From: Paenibacillus mesophilus
GTDB taxonomy: Bacteria > Bacillota > Bacilli > Paenibacillales > NBRC-103111
DNA: 64,000 nt
Reading direction: 5' to 3'
NCBI RefSeq assembly: GCF_005938385.1
Contig: NZ_VCRA01000036.1
Location: 1 to 64,000, forward strand
Below the pieces are notes generated by a model. That model was not told the origin of the DNA and ran no database searches. It saw nothing but the letters and a program-made list of their open reading frames with translations. Made by a program: the position numbers and the translations under genes. Position 1 is the stretch's first letter. Every line of letters begins with the position of its first letter. Of this stretch, positions 52,475-61,100 are shown piece after piece.

Positions 52475-53431
52475 TTACCATAAGCTCGTTTCGCTCAGCC
52501 GTTTGGCGATCCGGTTTACGGCAAGCAGCAGCACGAAGTTGATCACCGAGTTGAATAGGCCGATCGCCGCGGAGAAGCTGAATTGCCCTTGCACGAGCCC
52601 GCTTCGGTACACATAAGTGGAGATGACGTCGGACGATTCCAGATTGAGCGGATTTTGCAGCAAAAATACTTTCTCGAACCCGACCGACATGAAGCTGCCG
52701 ACGTTCAGAATGAGCAAAATGACCATCGTCGGCACGATGCTCGGCAAATTGATGTGCCATACGCGCTGGAACCGGCTCGCGCCGTCGATCATCGCCGCCT
52801 CGTGCTGCTGCGGATCGACTCCCGCGAGCGCCGCCAAATAAATAATCGTTCCCCAGCCCATGTTCTGCCATACGCCGGACAGCACGAACACCGTTTTGAA
52901 CCAGCCGGGCTCGGTCAAGAACGGGATCGGCTCGCCGCCCATCGCCTTGATCGCGAGATTGATCAATCCGCTTCCCGGGGAGGCGAATGCGATAATCATC
53001 CCCGCCATGACGACGACGGATATGAAGTGCGGCGCGTACGTGACCGTCTGCACCCATTTTTTGAACGCCCCGCCGCGCAGCTCATTCAGCGCCAAGGCAA
53101 GCACGATCGGCACCGGAAAACCGACGACAAGCTCGTACAAGCTGATGCCGATCGTATTTTTGATCAGCGTCCAGAAATAATAAGATTGGAAAAACCTCTC
53201 CAGATGCTCAAGCCCGACCCAAGGGCTGTTCCAAATGCCCAAGCTCGGCGTATAGTCTCGAAAAGCGATTTGCAGCCCGTACATCGGGAAGTAATGAAAT
53301 ACGATAAAATAAGCTACCGTCGGGAGCACGAACAAGTATAGCTCCCAGTTTTTGCGGACCGACTTCCACCCGCTTCCCCGCGGGACTCGTTCCGCTCGTT
53401 TCGGAGCGAGCGGCTCCGTCTTCGCTGTCAT
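52475..53431 (-). CDS. ABC sugar permease, LplB/YteP type
   Basis: The 318-residue protein has a basic N-terminus, six transmembrane helices (first at about 31-50, LYLFVLPTVAYFIVF), and the EAA loop HEAAMIDGASRFQRVWHINLP. The LPTVAYFIVFHYFPMYGLQIAF region is diagnostic of LplB/YteP homologues. ATG 53431 is preceded by GGAGGGGGAATCAGTTCG; the frame extends 12 codons upstream without a ribosome binding site. It is the first gene of the mannoside operon, and the control region 53468-53611 with paired direct repeats lies just upstream. Confidence 0.92.
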   Translation of the reverse strand: MTAKTEPLAPKRAERVPRGSGWKSVRKNWELYLFVLPTVAYFIVFHYFPMYGLQIAFRDYTPSLGIWNSPWVGLEHLERFFQSYYFWTLIKNTIGISLYELVVGFPVPIVLALALNELRGGAFKKWVQTVTYAPHFISVVVMAGMIIAFASPGSGLINLAIKAMGGEPIPFLTEPGWFKTVFVLSGVWQNMGWGTIIYLAALAGVDPQQHEAAMIDGASRFQRVWHINLPSIVPTMVILLILNVGSFMSVGFEKVFLLQNPLNLESSDVISTYVYRSGLVQGQFSFSAAIGLFNSVINFVLLLAVNRIAKRLSETSLW

Positions 53432-53505
53432 CGAACTGATTCCCCCTCCATCTCGCGGTCTATGCAATTATGTTACCCATGGGGGAGCGCTTTCGTAAAT
53501 TTGTT

Positions 53506-53587
53506 GTTTATGCTGCCGACTTGTAAACCATGACATCGCTTGCGGCAGTAGGCTTTGCGGTGTAAACATGTAGTTTATGCCGCCGAT
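53506..53587. promoter_or_regulatory. Direct repeats, candidate AraC-regulator sites
   Basis: GTTTATGCTGCCGAC (53506-53520) and GTTTATGCCGCCGAT (53573-53587) are direct repeats 67 bp apart with two differences. TGTAAACCATG (53522-53532) and TGTAAACATG (53561-53570) lie between them. They are upstream of the permease operon and next to the AraC-type regulator gene, as expected for activator sites. Confidence 0.55.
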
Positions 53588-53611
53588 TGTCTTTTTTTGT
53601 CCGGCGCAAAC

Positions 53612-53639
53612 AAAACAGCCCCGCATCATTCGCGGGACT
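53612..53639 (-). terminator. Rho-independent terminator of the AraC regulator gene
   Basis: On the minus strand AGTCCCGC pairs with GCGGGGCT (one G.U) around GAATGAT, followed by GTTTTG. It lies 16 bp past the regulator stop and insulates the permease operon. Confidence 0.7.
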
Positions 53640-53654
53640 GGCGTATTCATGATT

Positions 53655-55913
53655 TTATTGCGAGTGGAGCTTGCGGTATTGGCCGAGCGTAATGCCTTCG
53701 CTGTTTTTGAACTTGCGCATGAAGTTCGGCACGTCCGCATAACCGACGCTCGCCACTATATCTTTGATCGGGAGGTCGGTTTGCGTCAGCTGGCGCTTGA
53801 CCTCCTCCATCCGGAGCCAAGTGACGTATTCGGTAAACGTATATCCGGTCTGGTCCTTCATGAACCGGCTGAAATACGAGATCGACATTTGGAAATGGTC
53901 GGCTATTTTCTCCAAATTCAAATCGTATTGCCTGAAATGCTCGCCGACATAGTGCAAAATGTCTCTTCCGAGCGCGCTGTTCCGGCTCTCCTTATGCGCA
54001 TTGACATGGTCGCAAATGTCGTCGATCAATCCCCGCATGGCGGCGGCCAGCTGCTCCGGCGTCGTAAACTCGGTCAAGCTTCGCCGATGCTCGGGCTGAA
54101 CGTTCAGCTGCAGCTCGTTCATCGTCCGCAAAAACGTATTGATCAAGTCGAAGCACATGCATTTCAAATAAAACAACGATACTTCTTTGCCGCGCATATC
54201 GTTCAACAGAGCCGACAGTGCCGCCTCGGCCGCTTCCTTGTTGCCCTGCTTCATACTCTGCACGAGCCGGATCTGCTCCTCGATGGAATACCATTCGTCG
54301 CCTTCCGTCTGCTGCGAGATTTCATCGAAGAAAATAATGCCGCCCTTGCGGCCCCGATAGCTGTGCTCGATAGCCGCGGACGCCTCGATATACGAACGAC
54401 TCGCATGAACCAAATCCGGTGACGGATTACCGACGCCGACGGTCGGACTGATGCCGCAGCAGCGCTCGAACAACTGCACGATCTCTCGCACGGACTGCTC
54501 TTGAACGTCACGGATCCGATCCGGTGCCGCGGAAGTTCCGACGAGGACGACGATCGCGCTGTTCGGAATCAGCTCGACCCCGTAGCCGATCGACTCGGGC
54601 AGCGAAACGGCGGATAGCAGGCGGAGCAGCTCCTCGCGGTTTTGCGTGGACACATAATCGCTTCCGTCTATCGCCAGTGCGGCGACAAAGCACGCTTCCC
54701 CGGGAAACGACAAATTTTCTTTGGCCATAAACGAGCCGATCTCTTCCGGGTCCTTGAGCGCCCCCATCAACAGCTTGACGAAAAACTGCTCGCGCACGAT
54801 CGGCCGCTGATGATCGAGCTGCTCCATCAACTCCCTCGTCGCATGGACGGTATCCCGGATCAAATCGAGCTCGTCCCCCCGGCGCTCTCCGTCGGCAGGA
54901 AGCCCCCCTTGCATAAGCCGCACATGATCGGCAATGCGGCGGATCGGACGGTACTGTCTGGTCGAGAGCAGGATGGCGGTAGCGATGCCGAAGGCGACGA
55001 CGGACGAACAGACGATCAGGATGAAGGTCCGCATCTCCAGCACGCGCCCGAGAAACTGGCTCGTCGGCATTACCGCGGCATACGACCAGCCGGTCATGCC
55101 CGATTTGGCCGCCATGAGCGAATAGTTGTCGCTGCCGTAAGAGACACCGTGTATGCCTTCCCCATAATCGCGCGACAGCAGCGCCACCGCATCGCTCTCC
55201 GTCAGCTTGTTCTCGCGGCTGCGGGAAGCGATCATCCGGCCGTTCTCGTCGGTAACATACACACTTCCGTTAAAATCGCCCAAGATCGGACCGACCAAAT
55301 CGGTCATCGTCGATTCGTTGATGAGGAAGACAACCGTCGCATACGGAGACTGGCTGTTGCGCGGAATGGGGAACATATAGGTGAGCACGTTTTGCTTCCT
55401 GTCGCTTCCCGTCACCTGCGTCTCGGCGCGGCGGATCGTAGGCATCGTGACCTCGTTCAGTTGCTTGGACCACGAAGCCGCATCCATATCGGTAAAACGG
55501 TACATCCGGCTCGTAAACGTGTCGAGCGAGATCATCCCGGCGGAGGAATACAGCTGCCCGTCGCCGTGGTAATACAAGGCAAGCTCCTCCACGATCGCAT
55601 TGTTCGCCTTGTATTTGCCGAGCTCCTCGATCGCCTCGATTTCCTTGTATATGCCGCTTTTCACCATGAACGGGGTCAGCTTCGTATCGATCGATATTCT
55701 GGACGCCGTATTGTCAAGTCCGCGCGCGAGTAGATCGAACGTATTTTTGACCTGATTCAGCTTATACAAGTTCGACGACTCGATTTCGCTTTTGAACCGG
55801 ACGACCGCGTTGTAATACACAACAGCGCTTAGCACGATGAAAGGGATCGCGAAGATGAGCACGTGCGACAATAATATTTGGTTGTATAGTCGGGAACGTT
55901 TTCGGTTTCGCAT
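53655..55913 (-). CDS. Membrane-bound AraC-family regulator with Cache-like sensor
   Basis: The 752-residue one-component regulator has a membrane helix at residues 14-36 and an extracytoplasmic Cache-like sensor (about 37-290: VYVTDENGRMIASRSRENKL). A second helix is at about 292-313, with a HAMP-like linker. A central region of about 370-560 resembles degenerate GGDEF-like folds (GVGNPSPDLVHASRSYIEASAA). A C-terminal AraC double helix-turn-helix (about 650-750) ends IKDIVASVGYADVPNFMRKFKNSEGITLGQYRK. The ATG has no Shine-Dalgarno; a TATAAT lies 6 nt upstream. It adjoins the mannoside operon on the same strand, so it is its probable activator. Confidence 0.9.
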   Translation of the reverse strand: MRNRKRSRLYNQILLSHVLIFAIPFIVLSAVVYYNAVVRFKSEIESSNLYKLNQVKNTFDLLARGLDNTASRISIDTKLTPFMVKSGIYKEIEAIEELGKYKANNAIVEELALYYHGDGQLYSSAGMISLDTFTSRMYRFTDMDAASWSKQLNEVTMPTIRRAETQVTGSDRKQNVLTYMFPIPRNSQSPYATVVFLINESTMTDLVGPILGDFNGSVYVTDENGRMIASRSRENKLTESDAVALLSRDYGEGIHGVSYGSDNYSLMAAKSGMTGWSYAAVMPTSQFLGRVLEMRTFILIVCSSVVAFGIATAILLSTRQYRPIRRIADHVRLMQGGLPADGERRGDELDLIRDTVHATRELMEQLDHQRPIVREQFFVKLLMGALKDPEEIGSFMAKENLSFPGEACFVAALAIDGSDYVSTQNREELLRLLSAVSLPESIGYGVELIPNSAIVVLVGTSAAPDRIRDVQEQSVREIVQLFERCCGISPTVGVGNPSPDLVHASRSYIEASAAIEHSYRGRKGGIIFFDEISQQTEGDEWYSIEEQIRLVQSMKQGNKEAAEAALSALLNDMRGKEVSLFYLKCMCFDLINTFLRTMNELQLNVQPEHRRSLTEFTTPEQLAAAMRGLIDDICDHVNAHKESRNSALGRDILHYVGEHFRQYDLNLEKIADHFQMSISYFSRFMKDQTGYTFTEYVTWLRMEEVKRQLTQTDLPIKDIVASVGYADVPNFMRKFKNSEGITLGQYRKLHSQ

Positions 55914-55919
55914 AGGAAT

Positions 55920-55949
55920 ATTATAAGCTCATTGTTTCGAATTAGTAAA
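55920..55949 (-). promoter_or_regulatory. Promoter of the AraC-type regulator; possible leaderless start
   Basis: TTTACT (55944-55949), an 18-bp spacer and TATAAT (55920-55925) are followed after 6 nt by the ATG. The predicted start of transcription therefore falls on the start codon. Confidence 0.5.
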
Positions 55950-56068
55950 ATGCCCCCGGCTTCGTGATTTCCCCCGCGCGTTCCCCCGTTGCCGGGCACT
56001 TCATTTTCCCGTACAATAGAGGCTGTAATCACGCGCTCGTCGTATAAGTCGTCAAGGAGTTGCATCGA

Positions 56069-57907
56069 GTGAGAAAAACGGTTTGGGTTGGAGCGCTGCT
56101 CGTCCTCGCAGCCGCGTTGTCCTACGCGGGTTACCGATATATGTCCGACGGCAAGGCGGATCTGGTCATCATCGGCACGGAGCTGGAAGGCATGTATATG
56201 GCCAAGCGGGCGCATGATCTCGGACTGGACGTCGCCGTGCTGGAGACGGACGCAGACGTCGGAGGACAGCTTCTTCGGGGCGAAATGATTTATTTGGACG
56301 AAACGTTCGACGACAAAGGAAACTCCCTGCTTCAGGGGTCGATCAAGCATCTGTTCCAAGAGTACTATGCAGGAAACATACGCAAGCTGAAAGATTTCCA
56401 AGCCTATTTCAACGGGTTGGTTCGCGGCATCCCGATCGTCAAGCAGGTCAGCCTGACGGCGGCGGAACAAGTGGACGGCGCGGTCCGCTCGCTTACGTAC
56501 AAGAACGCGAAGGGCCGGACCCGGACGCTCGAAGCGGATTATTTCGTCGACAATACCGATAACGGGGCGCTGATCAGCCTGCTCGGCGTACAAAGGAAGC
56601 CGGGACTGGAAGCGCTTTACCAAAATCCGCAAAAAGAGTATATGAGCGCCACCTACATGATGAAGTTCAAAAACGTGGACTGGCAAACGTTCTACGGGCA
56701 GTTCTGGAAAATGAACAAGGCCGAGCGAATGACGATGTACGGTCCGGAAACGTATGTGGACGCCAATATCGCCTACGGCTTCCCGCCGATCGTCGCCAGG
56801 TACGAGCCGAAAAACCCGGATAAAGTCAATTTGCGCGGGCTGAACATTTTAAACCAAAAAGATGGGGAAATTATTATTAACGCGCTTCAAGTATACGATG
56901 TCGATCCGAGCGATCCCGAGACGGTCCAGCGGGCGATAGCGTATGCCCGTGAAGAAATGCCGCGGATACGCGACCATCTGAAGAAGCATATTACCGGATT
57001 TCAAAATATCGAGCTGAACGGCGATCCGGATTATTTGTACATTCGCGAATACGACCATTATCCGACGGAATATACGCTGGAAGCGTCCGACCTGCTTAGC
57101 GGCGAAATGTTCTGGGACAACGTCAGCATCGGCGGCTATTTCATCGACATCCAAGGGTCGCGCTCGAACCGCGAAGGGTTCGCCATCGGCCGGCCGGACA
57201 AATACGGCATGCCGCTGCGCAGCTACCTGCTCAAGGAGGCGGACAACGTCATCCTGACGGGCAAGCTGGTCGGAGCGACGCCTGTCGCCTACGGCAGCGC
57301 GCGCATCCAGCCGAACGGATCGCTCGCGGCGGAAAGCATCGGGGTGCTGCTCGCCCGGCTCGAAGATACGGGGATCGGGCTCAAGCAAGTAACTCCGGAC
57401 ATCATGAGCGCATTCCAACAGCAGATGCGGGAAACGTACGGCGTCGAGCTTCAACCGGGCAAAGGCAACAACAAAATCGAGGGGATGTCCCCCGAAGACA
57501 TAACGGAGCTGAATGCGGGCCACATCACGCTGCTCGGGAACAAAAACCAGGCGAGAACGCTGCCCTTCATCCGCGTCTATTACAACAACACCGAAGTCAA
57601 ATTTACGGCGCATAAGCCGGTCATCGTCGACGGGAAAACTTGGACGCCCGTGGAGGAGCTGATGAGCGCGTTCGGGGCGCAGCGGATTCGCATCGATCTG
57701 GACCGCAGTGAAATCCAGTATACGCGCGCCGACGATCCCGACCGGGTACGTACGATCCTTGCTCCGATTCATATTCTGAACAATCGCGTGCTCGTCAATT
57801 TACGCGAAATCAGCGACTTGTTCGGCTACAAAACGTATTGGGACAATTTGAACCGGGTCATTACGATATACAGTGTCGAGCCGGCGACGCAGCAGCCGGC
57901 GTCTTGA
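56069..57907 (+). CDS. Membrane-anchored FAD-dependent oxidoreductase with C-terminal copper-amine-oxidase-N-like domain
   Basis: The 612-residue protein uses GTG 56069 with AAGGAG 9 nt upstream; the TTG nine bases earlier sits on that site. An N-terminal anchor or signal (VWVGALLVLAAALSYAGY) precedes a Rossmann fold with IIGTELEGMYMA in place of GxGxxG, then VAVLETDADVGGQL and a C-terminal FAD contact (GRPDKYGMPLRSYL, VAYGSARIQPNGSLAAESIG). This is the FAD_oxidored family. The last ~110 residues (PVIVDGKTWTPVEELMSAFGAQ... NNRVLVNLREISDLFGYKTYWD) are a stalk-like domain common in Firmicute surface proteins. The combination suggests action outside the membrane. Substrate unknown. Confidence 0.85.
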   Translation: MRKTVWVGALLVLAAALSYAGYRYMSDGKADLVIIGTELEGMYMAKRAHDLGLDVAVLETDADVGGQLLRGEMIYLDETFDDKGNSLLQGSIKHLFQEYYAGNIRKLKDFQAYFNGLVRGIPIVKQVSLTAAEQVDGAVRSLTYKNAKGRTRTLEADYFVDNTDNGALISLLGVQRKPGLEALYQNPQKEYMSATYMMKFKNVDWQTFYGQFWKMNKAERMTMYGPETYVDANIAYGFPPIVARYEPKNPDKVNLRGLNILNQKDGEIIINALQVYDVDPSDPETVQRAIAYAREEMPRIRDHLKKHITGFQNIELNGDPDYLYIREYDHYPTEYTLEASDLLSGEMFWDNVSIGGYFIDIQGSRSNREGFAIGRPDKYGMPLRSYLLKEADNVILTGKLVGATPVAYGSARIQPNGSLAAESIGVLLARLEDTGIGLKQVTPDIMSAFQQQMRETYGVELQPGKGNNKIEGMSPEDITELNAGHITLLGNKNQARTLPFIRVYYNNTEVKFTAHKPVIVDGKTWTPVEELMSAFGAQRIRIDLDRSEIQYTRADDPDRVRTILAPIHILNNRVLVNLREISDLFGYKTYWDNLNRVITIYSVEPATQQPAS

Positions 57908-57920
57908 TGGCCGGGTATGG

Positions 57921-57968
57921 CAAAGAGGTCATAGAGGCATACGAATCGTATGTCTTCATGACCTCTTC
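57921..57968. terminator. Long bidirectional hairpin terminator
   Basis: AAGAGGTCAT...CATACG (57923-57943) pairs with 57947-57967 at 18 of 21 positions around AAT. It lies between the convergent oxidoreductase and heparinase-like genes. The remainder of the 57908-58158 gap shows nothing recognisable. Confidence 0.65.
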
Positions 57969-58158
57969 GTCATCTATAGCGGCTTGTGAAACGAAAAAAC
58001 GATGCCGATCGCGTGAAGGAACAAACATCCTCTTACCCGGAGCCGGAATCCGAATTTTCGATCGATCTTGGCAAAGTGTTCGAGCCTATCGGCAGCCGGT
58101 AGAGAGGGGCTGCCCCTCGGCTGGTCTCATCCGCCGTTTCGGGACAACCCCCTTATGT

Positions 58159-61100
58159 TTAACTCCGGCTTCGGATAAACGCCGCGCCATCCTCGTTCAG
58201 AACCGCCGTCGCTTGCGCGGACACCAGCCGCTTCGCCTGGACGGCCGGATCGTTGATATGGTTCAGGAAGTCCTGCATGTAGGCGACTGCGGTATTCCCG
58301 GCCCCTTGTTCTTCCAGAATCCTGATAATGCCCAGCCGGTACGACAGATCCGCCGCGAATGTATGGTTGATGTCGCCGGAAGCTTTGAACCCGGTTACGT
58401 GATCGATGATCGATTGTACGTTTATCGGAGCGCTGTGGATGACGGTCGCCCTGCCGCCGGATTCCGCAATTTCCCACACCCCGTTCGCGTTCCGCTTCGC
58501 TACCGCGTAAGGGACAAGCTTCCACGTCTCCCCGCCGTCGAACGGAAATCCTTCATTGGGCGAATAAGTAACGAACCGGGTGTTCCCCGCTTCCGTCTTC
58601 ACATCCAATACCGGATACGCCGTCCAGTCCGTTCCTTTCTTGACAAGCACATGGCTGCCTACCCATTTCTCCGCGTCCGCCACTATACCCGATGCAACGA
58701 AGCCGTCTTGAAGCCCTTGCGCGATAATGCCTTCCTTCTGCTGGCCCGCTTTAATACTTATGCCCAAGCCGTCCGCCTCGATCTTGCCAACGCCGGCCAG
58801 GAATGCATATTGCAGTTCGCTTCTTCCGTTGTCGTCCGTATAGGACAAGACGCCGAGGCGGCCGCTGAACTCAATCGGACTTGAGTCGTCTGCGCCGGTA
58901 AAAGTAACGGGCACATTGGAAGCCCCTAGCGAGCCGAGCACGTAATCGTGCCATCCGCTGCCGCTGATTTGCAGACCGACCGGTGCATGGACATCCGGGC
59001 GATACACGCTGCCGGACACGGTCAACTGCGCGACATTTTGGATTCCCGGAGCATCCGCGTACGATTCGAATACGGAGGCAAACGTGCTTCCGCTTGGCGA
59101 ATTACTCAGCCTTCTAACCAAATAAGGCAATTTTGCCCCAGCGTCGTACTTGCCCCGCTGTCCCCAGCCGCTGCCGATATAGACGGACTCCGTCACCGAC
59201 AATGGAACTTGCCACGACTGCGTTCGTCCGGCGCCGCCTGCGTTTTGCCATCCGGCCGTCCACACTTGATCCATTCCGGTCGTCCTTACGTTCGTCAATC
59301 CGTAAGCCGCGACCGCGGAATCGTCGCCCGGCGCAAGCTGGATACGGCTTGAAGTCAAGCTGTCCGTCGAACCGTGGAGCATATAATCGTGCGTATTCCC
59401 GCCGCGGACGCGGAACAAGTCGACGAGATATTCCGGCTTGCGGTCCGTCTTCTGAAGCTGCAGCAGCGTGCGCGCATAGATGTCCGTCTCCGCATATGCG
59501 CTTGAGCTCGCCTCCGACGCATGTACCGGTCCGGGCGTCTCGTAAAATCCAATGCTGCCGCCCCTTCCTTGCTTCTTCTGGTCCTTCTGGTCGACGACGA
59601 CCAGATTGTGGGCGGCCGAGCGGACGGTCATCGCCTGCTGCGGATTGTCCCACAAGTAACCGAGATCGGATAACGATTCTCCGCCATTAGCCCAATAGCT
59701 CAGATCGAGGCTGTCCATGTGGCGGTGTCCTCCCCAATCGCTTGCGTTCACAATCGCGGCGCTGTTCATGTTATTAGGCGTTCCTCGCAAATACGCCAGC
59801 TTCCATTGCGGGAACACGACGTCCGGCAGCTTCAGCGGCTCGGCCTGATCCAGATTATCGGGACGATACAGCAAGCTTTCCACACCGCTCATCGTAAACC
59901 CGCCGAAACGGAGCAAGCTCGACAAGATCGGTAGTCCCGTTCGCTTAGCGCCGATCCCGAGCCAATATCCCGCCGGCGCGCTAGTCGTATATGAATCGCC
60001 CACGGACGGATATTTCATCGAAGGCAGCAGAGCTTCGCCCAGTGTCTTGAACACCATCCGGTAATCGGAGCGGCTGTAGACGGAGAAATTGTCCGTACGC
60101 GTTCCCCCGGGCGGCGTATAGCCGGGCGGATCGGAATAGCCTTCGAGAATTTCGCCGAGACGCCATAAATAATCGAGCACTTGCAGCCCGTAGGCGGGCG
60201 TTTCGGCCGGCGAGCCGTCAGCCTTGTACCAGTCGGACATAAACTTGTCGAAGCCTTGCAATCCGAACTGGACGAGCTTGGGTTCCGACACCGCTATGCC
60301 GATTGCGGCCGCCGCCGTACGGTTCGATATCGATTTGTTGTTCATGGCGGGATCGGCCAAGAACAGTGAAGCCGACTCCAGCAGCAAGTCCCTCTCGATA
60401 ACGAGCCGGTCATCGCTAGTCAGCAGCGCCAGTCCGTCTATACGGACATCGCCCAGCAAATCGTATGCGGTAACGAGCGGCAGCATAAAGGAGCCTTCCA
60501 TGCCGTTCGCATTGCCGCGTCCCGCCATCCAATAACCGGCGTGAAGCGCCTTGTTCGCGACGTTCGGCGGAGCCGTCAGCTCCGGCCTAGGCAGCTTGTT
60601 GATCGAGAACGCCGCCGTCTTCGGGTCCATATCCGCATATTCGCCGTAACCGGAATGGAGCAGCCAATGCGGATACACCTCGGCGAAGCGCATCAATATT
60701 TTTTTCCCTTGCCGGGCGTAGGCGGGGTCTCCGGTCAGTTTGTACAGAATCGCGATTTTGCTTGCGATATTGGACATGTACAACACTTTCTTCGCGCGTA
60801 TGTAGGACGTGAAGCTCGGACTCAGCTTGAAGCCGCTGAAATCGTAGGACTGCCTGTTGTAATACGTGATCCGCTGCTCGACGCCGCCCCATTTGGCAAT
60901 CATAACGCCTTCCTCGGGATATTGGGCGTTCGGGTATGCCATATTCCCGCAATAGATGACGTCAGGCTCGTTCGGGCTCCACTTCCAATCGCCGTGCGGG
61001 AAGCCCACAGTCGGAGCGCTCGGGCAAGGGGTGAACAAGTCCGCATTCGGCGTCGTCGCCGGAATCATATTTTCAATTTGGGCGTCACTATAGCTCATCG

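Noticed and set aside
39446..53431. Missing ABC ATPase as a defect of the mannoside importer
   Set aside because: LplB/YtcP-type importers of Firmicutes normally share a single MsmX-like ATPase encoded elsewhere.
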